Shown here: in pieces, positions 1-9,019 of the stretch | Layout of the letters: the number at the start of each line of letters is the position of its first letter | Position numbering within the stretch: the stretch's first letter is position 1 | Source of the DNA: Pedobacter suwonensis | Lineage (GTDB): Bacteria; Bacteroidota; Bacteroidia; Sphingobacteriales; Sphingobacteriaceae | Reading direction: 5' to 3' | Length of the DNA: 64,000 nucleotides | Assembly: GCF_900111825.1 (NCBI RefSeq) | Contig: NZ_FOJM01000007.1 | Span: 62,001 to 126,000 of the forward strand | Made by a program: the position numbers and the translations under genes | The notes under the pieces: model-generated | Databases searched by the model: none | The model's input: the letters and a program-made list of their open reading frames with translations, nothing else | What the model was told of the DNA's origin: nothing

Positions 1-631
1 CACTCCATTCAAAATAATCCTTATATTTAATACCCTCCTCTTCTTTGCCTTTGATTACTTCTGATTTAAAAACAGCCTTTTCCTGGAAATAAGTCCGCAT
101 TTTGTTGCGCGCCTCTGCATTCTCAGCGATCATCTCGGCAATAATATCTCTTGCGCCAGCTAAAGCTTCATCAACCGAATTCACTGCTTTTTCGGGATCG
201 ACAAATTTATTGGCTTCAGCAGCAAGGTCAAAGTTGCGCTGTTCGAGAATTTGTAAAGCCAAAGGTTCTAATCCTTTTTCTTTTGCAACCGATGCACGTG
301 TCTTACGTTTCGGCTTATAAGGCAGGTAAATGTCTTCAAGAAGCGAAATGGTTTCCGCCTGGTTAATCTGTTCCTCAAGTTCGGGTGTTAACTTGCCTAG
401 CTCGGTCATCGATTTTAAAATCGCTTCGCGGCGTTTGTCCAAATCACGTAATTGCAAAACCCGATCGCGGATTGCGGCCACCTCGACCTCATCTAAGCTG
501 CCGGTCGCCTCTTTACGGTAACGAGAAATAAACGGAACACTTGCGCCTTCATCTAATAGATTTATGGTTGCAGTTATTTGTTTTTCTGCAACTTTTAATT
601 CGGCTGCAATTATTTTATGGTGAGTTAACAT
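1..631 (-). CDS. tex: Tex-family RNA-binding transcription accessory protein (N-terminal part)
   Basis: Reads in from the right and is cut by the window start, so only about 210 N-terminal residues are visible. The translation begins MLTHHKIIAAELKV and carries the Tex N-terminal signature around residues 29-46 (ASVPFISRYRKEATGSLDE), followed by a helical region with DIYLPYKPKRKTRA. Tex proteins are cytoplasmic nucleic-acid-binding factors with an HhH/YqgF-like core and a C-terminal S1 domain; those parts lie outside the window. The ATG at 631 fits the family start. A TAGCTTTG box lies 17 nt upstream. The family call is firm from the N-terminal signature; integrity cannot be judged. Confidence 0.88.
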   Translation of the reverse strand, partial: MLTHHKIIAAELKVAEKQITATINLLDEGASVPFISRYRKEATGSLDEVEVAAIRDRVLQLRDLDKRREAILKSMTELGKLTPELEEQINQAETISLLEDIYLPYKPKRKTRASVAKEKGLEPLALQILEQRNFDLAAEANKFVDPEKAVNSVDEALAGARDIIAEMIAENAEARNKMRTYFQEKAVFKSEVIKGKEEEGIKYKDYFEWS

Positions 632-648
632 ATCCTAAATTAAGGTAG

Positions 649-656
649 CAAAGCTA
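649..656 (-). promoter_or_regulatory. Possible -7 promoter box for tex
   Basis: TAGCTTTG on the minus strand matches the Bacteroidota -7 consensus TAnnTTTG and lies 17 nt before the tex ATG. I see no clear -33 TTTG, so this is a half promoter. Confidence 0.35.
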
Positions 657-831
657 ATCAGGATTTGCGGGATTTTTGAGACCAATTTTTCCACGAACAG
701 TAGTGGAAAAGTTCAGTTGTATAAAAAACAGTTTAGATAGATATGATTAAGATCTTTTAACGCGATTCTACTATTGGCACAGTATTTGTTTTTCCAAATC
801 GGGCTAACCGAATATATAACTTTAAAAATTG

Positions 832-1062
832 ATGTCTAATTTATATCCCCGATGTTGGAAATGCAACACACCATATCACTATCAAATACCCAGGCCTTGG
901 TTAATAAAAAATCTACTTTTTTTCCTTCCTATTAAAAAATATTTTTGCCCTCATTGCGTGACCGCCAGGTATGCCTGGATAAAGTCGGAAACAGGAAAAG
1001 ATTATTTAGATACTGAAAATGCTGTGAAGACTAACGAGAAGAAAAATAGGCGAAAAAAATAA
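832..1062 (+). CDS. Small zinc-ribbon-like protein, unknown function
   Basis: A 76-residue protein starting MSNLYPRCWKCNTPYH. It has two cysteine pairs, CWKC near residues 8-11 and CPHC near residue 40, spaced as in a zinc ribbon, a hydrophobic proline-rich stretch between them, and a lysine-rich C-terminal tail. The ATG at 832 is preferred over the overlapping TTG at 829. It stands alone between tex and the DUF1801 gene. The metal-binding role is inferred from the cysteines only; I do not recognise a named family. The paired CxxC motifs make a chance ORF less likely. Confidence 0.6.
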   Translation: MSNLYPRCWKCNTPYHYQIPRPWLIKNLLFFLPIKKYFCPHCVTARYAWIKSETGKDYLDTENAVKTNEKKNRRKK

Positions 1063-1250
1063 AAGATATTTTTCGGGTAATCAATATTTCAATATCATGT
1101 TATGGTTGCAAGGGAACATGTTAAGAATAATAATCTTGATGTGATTAATGATCGTCATCGTGTATATATTTCAGCGCCTTAAACATTGTACCATCGTGCT
1201 AACAGGCCGCTATCCAATTTGCTAATAAGGTAGCCTATCATTTGATGATT

Positions 1251-1619
1251 TTATTTTTTTACTTTTTCCAAATCTTTTTCCGCTTTAAATTTTGTGATTC
1301 TGGTAATTAAGTCTAAAGGTAAAGGCTCATTCAAAGGAAACTGAACAGCACCTTTACTCCATTTAAAGTCGGAAAATTCAGCTTTAAAGGCCTCGATTCC
1401 ATCACCAGTGGGATAAAAGCCAATATGTTTTTCATAAGCAGCAAAATATACCAAAACCTTGTTTTGCTTAAAGGCCGGCATTTTATAGCTGATTACTTCC
1501 ACTGCATCCGGTGCTGCATTTTGTATGCTTTTTCGAATCTGCTGTAACATTTCCTGCGTTTTTATTGGAAATAGTGCAATATATTCGTCGATGGTTTTTG
1601 GTTCTGTTTTCTCCATCAT
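1251..1619 (-). CDS. DUF1801 (YdhG-like) protein
   Basis: A 122-residue cytoplasmic protein of the DUF1801 family. The N-terminal part (residues 7-30) has the usual TIDEYIALFP and helix entry, the centre has VISYKMPAFKQNKVLVYFAAYEKHIGFYP (given here as two blocks: VISYKMPAF, then HIGFYP), and the end has the basic KWSKGAVQFP segment. The length is usual for the family. The fold resembles YdhG and frataxin-like iron-binding proteins, but the biochemical role is not established. Start is a double Met; 1619 or 1616 are both possible. It lies just downstream of no other same-strand gene closer than the GH89 gene at 1653, which ends before it. Confidence 0.85.
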   Translation of the reverse strand: MMEKTEPKTIDEYIALFPIKTQEMLQQIRKSIQNAAPDAVEVISYKMPAFKQNKVLVYFAAYEKHIGFYPTGDGIEAFKAEFSDFKWSKGAVQFPLNEPLPLDLITRITKFKAEKDLEKVKK

Positions 1620-1652
1620 CCTGTAGGCGGTTTTATTTAAACCCTGTTCAAT

Positions 1653-3887
1653 TTAAAGATATGGTATCCATTTTTTATATAAATCTTCACAAACTTTAAT
1701 AGCGTTCGGAGCGCGGGTTGGAGAAAAAGATTGCGTACTGTGATTTTTATCGGTCCATTCCCAATCAAATTTTGCACGCTTTTTGTCGAAACTAGCCATG
1801 TCGGGTTCATTTCCTGATTTAATAGTCTTTCTTAATTCATCGAAAAATAGTTCCCACCTTGGTTTATAGTAAGTGGCTATTAAACCTGACCAATCTTTTG
1901 CTGCATAATCTGTAATTCCATTTCCTTCGCCACCCCAGGTTGTAACGAGTACCCTTGCACTTTTTTCGTAGTAATTTTTCTCTTCATCAGTTTTTCCGAA
2001 GCTCCTGGCATCGTCTATCCATTTTCCAAGCATTAATTCGCTTTGCGTTGCCGTCAAGCTATTCACATCATCACATAGTGATAAAAAATGTTTTGTGTAT
2101 TGGTTAAATAATTTTTCGTCTTTTGCGTAGTATGCCTTTGCAATGGTATCTCTAAATGATAATGCTAAATTTACCAGTACCTGTTTTTCTAGCATAACCA
2201 AATCACGTTCAAAGCGAGCGTTCCTATTCGACTCTTCATTTGCTTTTAGGAAAACTGGTAAAATTGAGGCTAGTGCTGAATAATCATAACTGCTTAAAGA
2301 AGAGTATGATCCATTTCTTTTTAACATCGGTTTGGATTGGATGATATTGCCCAGACCAACTCCAGATACCTGGCTGTTGTAAATCAATGGAAGTAATTTA
2401 GCCCAACCTGCTTCAATAATTTCATCTTTATTTCCGGTGCGGCTGTTTGCGTAATCTTTAATCCACTTTGTTGTATTTTCTGCATCAGCATTCCATGCAT
2501 AGTCAAATAACCATTCAAACATAAAATCGTTCACTCCGAAACCTTCAAGTGTTGTTCCAATACCTGCCATCTGTCTTTTGTTTGGATCTTTTTCGGCAGC
2601 TGGAAGAAGCTTTGATACTTTCAATAATGGAGCTGCTAACTGAGTATTTCCGCCGAAATTTCCCAGATAACACCAAATATAAGGAGCATCAAAAAAGGCA
2701 TCTGTTGTTCTCCATAACTCTGCCTTCTCTCCAAAATATTCTAAAATTATCATTTTGTTCTTCGGTACCGCCTTTATCATAGCTTCTAAAGTAGGATTGT
2801 TCCAATGCTTTCGGTCATAATAAAAAGTCCAACCCATTTGGATCCAAACCGCATCTTTATCAACCGCTTTCATTCCACTATAAATGGTTCTTGCAACATT
2901 TGCTAAATAGCCTGGTTTCCAGCTTGGCGGATCCATCTCATTAAACGGATCAGCACCGTAAAAGTGGTCAGTTCCAAATAACTTCTGTTGTTCTGTCAGG
3001 TATGCTTTCTGTATCTTAATAAACAACGGATCCATCGGATCTAGAAAATAGGCATCATTTTGTTTCCCTGTATCGTACGAACCCAGGTTTGTTAACTTAA
3101 TATTTGGGAACTTTTGTTTTAAGTCAAATGGAACATGGCCCGCGAAAGCAGGAAGAACTGGTTTCATTCCGAAGCTACGCTCTCTTTTCAAGATCTGTTT
3201 CTGAAGCTCAAATTGATTATCGATAAAACTTTGTGGCAATGGGCCTAACCACCTGTCCAGGTTGCCCATTCTTTGCCATGCCAAGTGAGATGGACCAGTA
3301 AAAAATGCCCTGCTTTGGGCCTCCGTCATGCCAAATTTCTTCCATACCTTCTGCCAGACATATTCTTGGCCGGTTATCGCAAGAGGCATGTTTATACCGT
3401 TCAGTGCCATCCAGTCAATTAGTCTCTCCCAATCTCTCCATTTCCACCATAAAGTAGTATAGCCGAATGTGCAATAATTTAAGAAAAACCGATTTTCGAA
3501 TCTACAAACTTCGGCAACCGGACTTGAAACTTTTGGGAATTGTTTTGGAATTTCGATTTTATCATTCGCATACCATGTTATTGATGTATGACAATATGTT
3601 TTAAGATAATGGTTTAAGCCCTTAGCTATCGATAAAGCATTAGTTCCTTTAATTAAAATTTTATCATCCTGACTAGCTAAATAGAAACTATCAACCCCTT
3701 TCTTATCAGCAATAGTTTCGATTAGGAAGGAGTTTGAATTACCAGGCAAAATACGTTCTATAAGGGCATAAACTTCAGACGCTTGCGTATTGGAAAAACG
3801 ATTTACTAATTTGTTAGCAGCAAATAGATTTTCATTGATAGTTAGGATGAATAAGCAAAGTGCAACACAAATTTTAATAGTTTTCAT
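1653..3887 (-). CDS. Alpha-N-acetylglucosaminidase, GH89
   Basis: A 744-residue secreted glycosidase of family GH89 (NAGLU type), which releases terminal alpha-linked N-acetylglucosamine from glycans such as heparan sulfate or mucin O-glycans. Residues 1-23 are a signal peptide (hydrophobic core CVALCLFILTI). The N-terminal small domain is followed by the TIM barrel with RFFLNYCTFGYTTLWWKW. The expected acid/base lies in DPFNE at E317 and the nucleophile in TTLEG at E448, which line up with the two catalytic glutamates of human NAGLU. A helical C-terminal domain follows. Length matches the family. No sugar transporter or SusCD pair is nearby, so it is not in a visible polysaccharide locus. 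Confidence 0.93.
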   Translation of the reverse strand: MKTIKICVALCLFILTINENLFAANKLVNRFSNTQASEVYALIERILPGNSNSFLIETIADKKGVDSFYLASQDDKILIKGTNALSIAKGLNHYLKTYCHTSITWYANDKIEIPKQFPKVSSPVAEVCRFENRFFLNYCTFGYTTLWWKWRDWERLIDWMALNGINMPLAITGQEYVWQKVWKKFGMTEAQSRAFFTGPSHLAWQRMGNLDRWLGPLPQSFIDNQFELQKQILKRERSFGMKPVLPAFAGHVPFDLKQKFPNIKLTNLGSYDTGKQNDAYFLDPMDPLFIKIQKAYLTEQQKLFGTDHFYGADPFNEMDPPSWKPGYLANVARTIYSGMKAVDKDAVWIQMGWTFYYDRKHWNNPTLEAMIKAVPKNKMIILEYFGEKAELWRTTDAFFDAPYIWCYLGNFGGNTQLAAPLLKVSKLLPAAEKDPNKRQMAGIGTTLEGFGVNDFMFEWLFDYAWNADAENTTKWIKDYANSRTGNKDEIIEAGWAKLLPLIYNSQVSGVGLGNIIQSKPMLKRNGSYSSLSSYDYSALASILPVFLKANEESNRNARFERDLVMLEKQVLVNLALSFRDTIAKAYYAKDEKLFNQYTKHFLSLCDDVNSLTATQSELMLGKWIDDARSFGKTDEEKNYYEKSARVLVTTWGGEGNGITDYAAKDWSGLIATYYKPRWELFFDELRKTIKSGNEPDMASFDKKRAKFDWEWTDKNHSTQSFSPTRAPNAIKVCEDLYKKWIPYL

Positions 3888-3992
3888 AAGCGCTTTTTTG
3901 GTTGCACAAATAAATCATTTTTTTTTAAACGCAAAGAATTATTCCTTAAACTGGTTAATAAGTTGGGATGATTTGATATTTTAATGTTACTG

Positions 3993-4024
3993 TAAAAAAA
4001 AAATCCCCCAAGTTGCTTGGAGGA
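3993..4024 (-). terminator. Rho-independent terminator after pdhB
   Basis: On the minus strand TCCTCCAAG, a 3-nt loop, CTTGGGGGA, then a run of nine T. It sits about 60 nt after the pdhB stop. Confidence 0.85.
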
Positions 4025-4082
4025 TTTATATCTAAATAGGTTCTTCGTTATGCTCAGAACCAATAAACTATCGGATGATATT

Positions 4083-5069
4083 CTACTTTTTAACGTACAT
4101 TACTTCTTTTACCGCTTTAACAACACGTTCTGCATTTGGTAGACTCGCTGCAATTAAAGTTGGTGAATATGGAAGTGGAACATCTGCACAGGTAATACGT
4201 AGAACTGGTGCATCTAAATAATCGAATGCATGTTTTTGTACCATGAAGGCAATCTCACCGGAAAGGGACGCTAACGGCCAAGCCTCTTCTACCACAACCA
4301 AACGGTTTGTTTTTTTAACCGATTCGATAATGGTTGCATAATCAATAGGACGTACTGTACGTAAATCAATCACTTCAACGTTAATTCCTTCTTTGGCTAA
4401 CTCTTCTACAGCAGGATTTACCACACGTGTTAACATTTTACCAAAAGTTACAATGGTTACATCTGTGCCTTCTTTGGTTACTTTAGCTTTACCAAGTTCG
4501 ATATAGTATTCTTCTGCAGGAACATCGCCTTTATCGCCATACATCACTTCCGATTCCATAAAAATAACCGGATCCGGATCAAGGATTGATTGTTTTAATA
4601 AACCTTTTGCATCGTAAGGAGTAGCCGGAACCACTACTTTTAAACCTGGTGTGTTAGCATACCAGTTCTCGAAATTTTGAGAGTGTTGCGCACCTAACTG
4701 ACCTGCGTTACCGGTTGGACCACGGAAAACCATAGGGCATGAAAACTGACCACCGCTCATTGATAAGATTTTAGCCGCTCCGTTGATGATCTGATCGATC
4801 GCAACTAAAGAGAAGTTAAATGTCATGAACTCTACAATTGGAATAAGGCCAGCTGTAGCTGCACCAGTTGCAATACCTGCGAAACCTAATTCGGCAATCG
4901 GGGTATCGATAATTCGTTTTGCGCCAAATTCATCAAGCATACCCTGACTTACTTTGTATGCACCGTTATATTCTGCTACTTCTTCACCTAATAAAAAAAC
5001 GCGGTCATCTTTACGCATTTCTTCGCTCATGGCTTCGCGAAGTGCTTCTCTAAATTGGATTTCTCTCAT
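4083..5069 (-). CDS. pdhB: Pyruvate dehydrogenase E1 component, beta subunit
   Basis: A 328-residue E1 beta subunit of the pyruvate dehydrogenase complex (thiamine-diphosphate-dependent decarboxylation of pyruvate, cytoplasm). Visible signatures are GEEVAEYNGAYKVSQGM (from residue 28), RIIDTPIAELGFAGIATGAA, FRGPTGNAGQLGAQHSQ and the C-terminal RITCADVPLPYSP. The chosen ATG at 5069 gives MREIQFREAL, the usual family start; a TTG at 5093 extends the frame but lies at the promoter and upstream of the expected transcript start. The alpha subunit and E2 are not adjacent; an E3 gene is at 55499. The gene has its own promoter and terminator, so it is monocistronic. Confidence 0.93.
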   Translation of the reverse strand: MREIQFREALREAMSEEMRKDDRVFLLGEEVAEYNGAYKVSQGMLDEFGAKRIIDTPIAELGFAGIATGAATAGLIPIVEFMTFNFSLVAIDQIINGAAKILSMSGGQFSCPMVFRGPTGNAGQLGAQHSQNFENWYANTPGLKVVVPATPYDAKGLLKQSILDPDPVIFMESEVMYGDKGDVPAEEYYIELGKAKVTKEGTDVTIVTFGKMLTRVVNPAVEELAKEGINVEVIDLRTVRPIDYATIIESVKKTNRLVVVEEAWPLASLSGEIAFMVQKHAFDYLDAPVLRITCADVPLPYSPTLIAASLPNAERVVKAVKEVMYVKK

Positions 5070-5090
5070 TGTAAATTTTAATAACGGTGG

Positions 5091-5122
5091 CAAATATAAT
5101 TATTAATCGCTTTGAAACCAAA
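5091..5122 (-). promoter_or_regulatory. Bacteroidota promoter of pdhB
   Basis: On the minus strand TTTG (5122-5119), a 20-nt spacer, then TATATTTG (5098-5091). This is an exact match to the -33 TTTG / -7 TAnnTTTG pattern. The transcript would start near 5085, leaving a leader of about 15 nt before the ATG at 5069. Confidence 0.75.
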
Positions 5123-5211
5123 GGCTAAAATGCCTATGTTTTGTAATAATTATAAGTGTTTTGTCTAATTAGTTGATGTTTTTTTAACCGATTTTTTTAA
5201 TAATTCCTGTA

Positions 5212-5286
5212 ATGAGGAAATATTATTGGGCAATTCCGTTTTTGTTGGGCTTTTTTGTATTAATATTGGTACTTTTTACGAAATAA
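5212..5286 (+). CDS. Possible 24-residue single-pass membrane peptide
   Basis: ATG at 5212 opens a 24-codon frame, MRKYYWAIPFLLG followed by FFVLILVLFTK and a TAA stop. Two basic residues precede a hydrophobic stretch of about 17 residues and a Lys ends it, the layout of a tiny membrane peptide. It lies alone in the 340-bp gap between pdhB and the acetyltransferase. There is no clear ribosome binding site and a frame this short can arise by chance. Confidence 0.3.
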   Translation: MRKYYWAIPFLLGFFVLILVLFTK

Positions 5287-5412
5287 CTACCTCTTGCACT
5301 GCAGTTATTTGGAGCGGATTGCAATGAGGTAGCGAACCATGAAGTGGGCAGCGAAGCTAAAGTTACTGTGCGTCCTTCATTTCAGCCATGATGACGACTA
5401 CATTATTTAGCA

Positions 5413-5970
5413 CTAGTGGTTTGGATTCAATAATCCATAAATTTCACTATCAAGAAACCGGCCTCTGAAATAATAATCTTGTTTAAAATGTGCTTCCTTT
5501 TTAAAGCCATGTTTGATCAGCATCTGTCTGGAAGCATCGTTTTCTACATTAATATTTGCACTGATGGTATGCAGGTTAACTTCATTAAATCCAAAATCGA
5601 TGGTTCGTTTCAAGGCTTCAGAGATAATTCCCTGCCGCCAATAATTAGGATGTAGCATATAACCAATCTCTGCCCTATGGTTGGCGAAGTCGGTACGCCA
5701 ATATCCGATAGAACCAATCATTTGCCCCGGCTCATCTTTTAAGGCTATTATCCAGGCCAGGTTATCCCCATTTTCGTAGCCATTTCTAAAACGGGAAATA
5801 AAATCTTTAATTTCAAAAATATCTTTTGGTCTTTCCCTATCAATATACTTCATTACGGTCTCATTCGTACGCATGTTAAAGAGAGCCTCGGCATCGTTAA
5901 GGTCATGTTCGCGAAGAATTAGGCGCTCGGTTTCGAGTATAGGAAAATTGGTGAAATTTAAAGTTAGCAT
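5413..5970 (-). CDS. GNAT family N-acetyltransferase (RimJ/RimL type)
   Basis: A 185-residue acetyltransferase of the RimJ/RimL subgroup. It starts with the typical ILETERLILREHDLNDAEALF, has the strand IGSIGYWRTDFANHRAEIGY, the acetyl-CoA pyrophosphate loop YWRQGIISEALKRTIDFGF (a Q/RxxGxG/A-like motif), and the late NVENDASRQMLIKHGFKKE helix. Such enzymes move an acetyl group from acetyl-CoA to the N-terminus of a ribosomal protein or to a small amine; the substrate cannot be told here. It is monocistronic. A repeat-rich spacer separates it from the nuclease operon. Confidence 0.88.
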   Translation of the reverse strand: MLTLNFTNFPILETERLILREHDLNDAEALFNMRTNETVMKYIDRERPKDIFEIKDFISRFRNGYENGDNLAWIIALKDEPGQMIGSIGYWRTDFANHRAEIGYMLHPNYWRQGIISEALKRTIDFGFNEVNLHTISANINVENDASRQMLIKHGFKKEAHFKQDYYFRGRFLDSEIYGLLNPNH

Positions 5971-6013
5971 TTTTAAATTTAAGAGATTACTGCAAAGTAT
6001 GCAAAGTTTGTTT

Positions 6014-6108
6014 TACCACAGAGAACACAGAGATCATTAAGCTAATATTTCAATTCAACACGGTGTACGCTGTGCTTCTTCCTCAGTGTGCTCGGTGGTT
6101 ATTTTACT
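6014..6108. repeat. Intergenic inverted-repeat element
   Basis: ACCACAGAGAACACAGAG at the left is matched, imperfectly and inverted, by CTCAGTGTGCTCGGTGGT at the right. This is a small non-coding palindromic element between the acetyltransferase gene and addB. Confidence 0.45.
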
Positions 6109-6156
6109 TTGGATTTAGCGCTCTTTGCGGTTTACTTCATTTCTTTGCGGTTGCAA

Positions 6157-9018
6157 CTATTTCCCAAACAAAGTTTTATAAATAGAATATTTGTAGTTTT
6201 CCTCAACTTTGCTGGCCACAAAATAGGGAGCTTCGAAGAGTTCGGTCAGCTTTTTTCTTAATTCATCAAGAAATTCCGGTTTAATCTCTTCCAAATAAGC
6301 TCCTGATAGCGTTTGCCTGCCCGATTTAAACCATACGCCGTCTACACTCATGGTTTTTACCACATACAGATTTGGTTCTACAAAACTTTTGCCCGAGAAC
6401 TGTTCGTAAGCATAGGTGTATAATAAGGTTTGGATCAGTGCTTTATTGATATGTTTGCCATCAGAGTTGAACAACTCGGGAATATCTTTAAACGTGAGTT
6501 TGTCGCTGCCAGTTTTATAGTCTATAATTTTCGTCACGCCATCTTTAACATCCACACGATCAATAAAGCCAAAGATTTTGATACTGGCTTCTTTTCCTCG
6601 TAACGGGAAACTGATCTCGGCCTCTACCTTTTGTTCAAGACTAATGATCATAAATGGGGTTTGTGCTTCGTCCTGATTTAAAATGATATTTACATAAGCC
6701 TCTACAATAGATAAAATAACCTTTTGCATGCCTTTGTATTCCATGATCATGTCAGGGTTTTTGAACATGACAGCATTGAATGCTTTTTGGATCAATGCTG
6801 GTACCTGTTTACGTTTCTCTTTGATATGCGCTGCAGTAATTTCAGCAGACCTTAGATCCTCGTAAAAATACTCCATCACTTTGTGCAGAATGGAACCGAT
6901 TTCGTTGGCTTCTACCACTGCACTGATCTCTTTAGGTTCTTTAATACCCGCAATGTAATTGAAAAAGAAATCTATGGGATTAGAAATGTATTGGGTAAGT
7001 GCAGAAGGGGATAGCACCTTCTTTTTATCCAGGTATTTTTGAAGTGTTTCCTGAATAAAGGCGTTACTGGTTTTCTCGATTTTTACTTCCTTAAAAGGCT
7101 CGGTTTTTACTTCCAGATTAAGTTCATTATAGGTAAAATCGAAACCACTTTCGTACTCCAGTTGCTTTAAAATTCTGCTGGCTTCACCTGAAGTAGATTC
7201 GTCGGTTAAACTATTATAGACAAAATTGATATTCTTTGCGCGTTGTAATAGACGATAGACCATATAGGCTGAAATAGCATCAAGATTTTCAAGAACCGGC
7301 AGGCCGTAAACACGACGTATAGAATCTGGAATAAAGCTATTGCCAATGGATGACTTAGGAATAATACCTTCATTGAAACCCAAAATCACCACCTTATCGA
7401 AATTCAGGTTCCTGGTTTCAAGCAGTCCCATTACTTGTATGCCATTTAAAGGATCGCCTGAAAGCGGTACTGCAATAGCCTGTAGTGATTTTTGTACAAG
7501 GTAAATTACAAAAGGAATTTCTTCTTTACCGATGTGGCTGCTAAAAGTATCATGCAGCCTGTTTAATTCTTGTATAGTTTTTACAAATAATTCCGCATCG
7601 ATTTTTTTAAGTGTTTTTGCATTTGATAACCGGGTTAACACATAATCCAGTACATCTAACAAATTGGTGACCACGTGCTGTGGATCATCGATTTTCTTAT
7701 AAAAAGCTTCGAACAGCCCACTTTGACGTAAAAGGCGTTTGTGATCGATCTCTACCTGATTTTCTTCCAATAATGCGGTTAAAATTTTATCGCGCATTTT
7801 TTGGCTAAGGCCCGTTAGCGGATGTGTTAAAAAAGCTTCTACATTTTTGTAACTTACTTTATCCCGCTGTAAAATCTCCAGCTGACTCATCAACCACAAA
7901 TCAACCAAACCAAAAATACTTGAAGTTGATAACGCAAAACCCATAGTTACGTTGAGGTCAATCGCTTTTCCATTCAGGTTAGTGGGGATCGTTTGCAGTG
8001 TGGGGATCAACAGGCTTTCATCTGCTAAAACCACAACTGTTTTTCCGACCGTTTCCGCGCTGGTATAATCTTCTTCTAAAATATTATTTAGTATTTTAGC
8101 CTGCGCAGATTGCCCCTGCACCTTAAAAACATTTACCTGGTGCGGAGCAGATTTCATTAAACTTTCCTGATTGGCAAACTCATTCTTCAAGCCAAGTTGA
8201 TTGATGTTTTTACGAAGAAACAAGCCTGCTTCCTGCGAAATATCATCTAAATAATACGTATCAGCATCGAAATAAAATAGCGCTTTATCTGCTTCCTGTA
8301 ACTGGGTAAATATTTTAGCTTCGGCACTGCTCAAAGCGTTAAATCCAATGAAAATGATCTTGCCCTTATCAAAATTCGAGATGAATTCCTGATGACGGGT
8401 AATGTCATCAGCCAGATACCTGTAAACAGAACCATTGGTTAAATAACCTTGCTCTTTAAGTGTTGCGTGGTATTTATGGTAAAGTTTCGGCATCCTGCGC
8501 CACATCTTGATAAACAGTTCCTGCTGCTTTTTATGTTTTCCTTCGGAATAAGAAGTCCAGAATTGGGCAAGAAACTCATATTGCTCCGGGCTTAAATAAT
8601 CGAAATCTTTATTGATAACTGATATATCTTCCAGATCTCTGTATAATTTTTCTGCATCAACCAAATCGGCATCAATCTGATTAAAATCGCTTAAGATAAT
8701 TTTTGCCAACGGAAAAAACTTATGACTGGAAATAGTTTCCAGTTTTTCTTCTGCAAGTAGTTGATTATAGATGCGGTGTAGCGTAAAAAACTGCAGGTAA
8801 AAGTCGGCTATTTTATAACTTGTAGAACTGGCAAAGAACTCCTGTATGGTAAAAAAAGACGGACTGAAAAATGGTTTGCCGATAATATCTGCAAAGTGTT
8901 TCTGTAAATAGGCCGATGGCCTTTTATTGTTAAAAACGATGGCGCAGTTCTCCAGCTGATTTCCAAACCGGGCAACTAAATCTTCGGCAACTTCCTGTAA
9001 AAATGGTTTAATCTGCAT
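6157..9018 (-). CDS. AddB-like PD-(D/E)XK nuclease subunit
   Basis: A 953-residue protein that starts 1 nt after the addA-like stop, so the two form an operon. The N-terminal two thirds look like a degenerate helicase fold (VIFNNKRPSAYLQKHF near residue 27; the mid-protein VMGLLETRNLNFDKVVILGF and GIIPKSS blocks are typical of AddB/RexB). The last 260 residues hold the nuclease: SPSALTQYISNPIDFFF, GSILHKVMEYFYE and the active-site IIDYKTGSDK. AddB enzymes bind an Fe-S cluster through four cysteines, but this protein has only one Cys (residue 25), so no cluster is expected. Role: end resection and RecA loading in double-strand-break repair, inferred from the pair. Confidence 0.85.
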   Translation of the reverse strand: MQIKPFLQEVAEDLVARFGNQLENCAIVFNNKRPSAYLQKHFADIIGKPFFSPSFFTIQEFFASSTSYKIADFYLQFFTLHRIYNQLLAEEKLETISSHKFFPLAKIILSDFNQIDADLVDAEKLYRDLEDISVINKDFDYLSPEQYEFLAQFWTSYSEGKHKKQQELFIKMWRRMPKLYHKYHATLKEQGYLTNGSVYRYLADDITRHQEFISNFDKGKIIFIGFNALSSAEAKIFTQLQEADKALFYFDADTYYLDDISQEAGLFLRKNINQLGLKNEFANQESLMKSAPHQVNVFKVQGQSAQAKILNNILEEDYTSAETVGKTVVVLADESLLIPTLQTIPTNLNGKAIDLNVTMGFALSTSSIFGLVDLWLMSQLEILQRDKVSYKNVEAFLTHPLTGLSQKMRDKILTALLEENQVEIDHKRLLRQSGLFEAFYKKIDDPQHVVTNLLDVLDYVLTRLSNAKTLKKIDAELFVKTIQELNRLHDTFSSHIGKEEIPFVIYLVQKSLQAIAVPLSGDPLNGIQVMGLLETRNLNFDKVVILGFNEGIIPKSSIGNSFIPDSIRRVYGLPVLENLDAISAYMVYRLLQRAKNINFVYNSLTDESTSGEASRILKQLEYESGFDFTYNELNLEVKTEPFKEVKIEKTSNAFIQETLQKYLDKKKVLSPSALTQYISNPIDFFFNYIAGIKEPKEISAVVEANEIGSILHKVMEYFYEDLRSAEITAAHIKEKRKQVPALIQKAFNAVMFKNPDMIMEYKGMQKVILSIVEAYVNIILNQDEAQTPFMIISLEQKVEAEISFPLRGKEASIKIFGFIDRVDVKDGVTKIIDYKTGSDKLTFKDIPELFNSDGKHINKALIQTLLYTYAYEQFSGKSFVEPNLYVVKTMSVDGVWFKSGRQTLSGAYLEEIKPEFLDELRKKLTELFEAPYFVASKVEENYKYSIYKTLFGK

Positions 9019-9019
9019 A

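Noticed and set aside
5070..5093. N-terminal extension of pdhB from the TTG at 5093
   Set aside because: The TTG overlaps the -7 box and is upstream of the expected transcript start; the ATG at 5069 fits the family.
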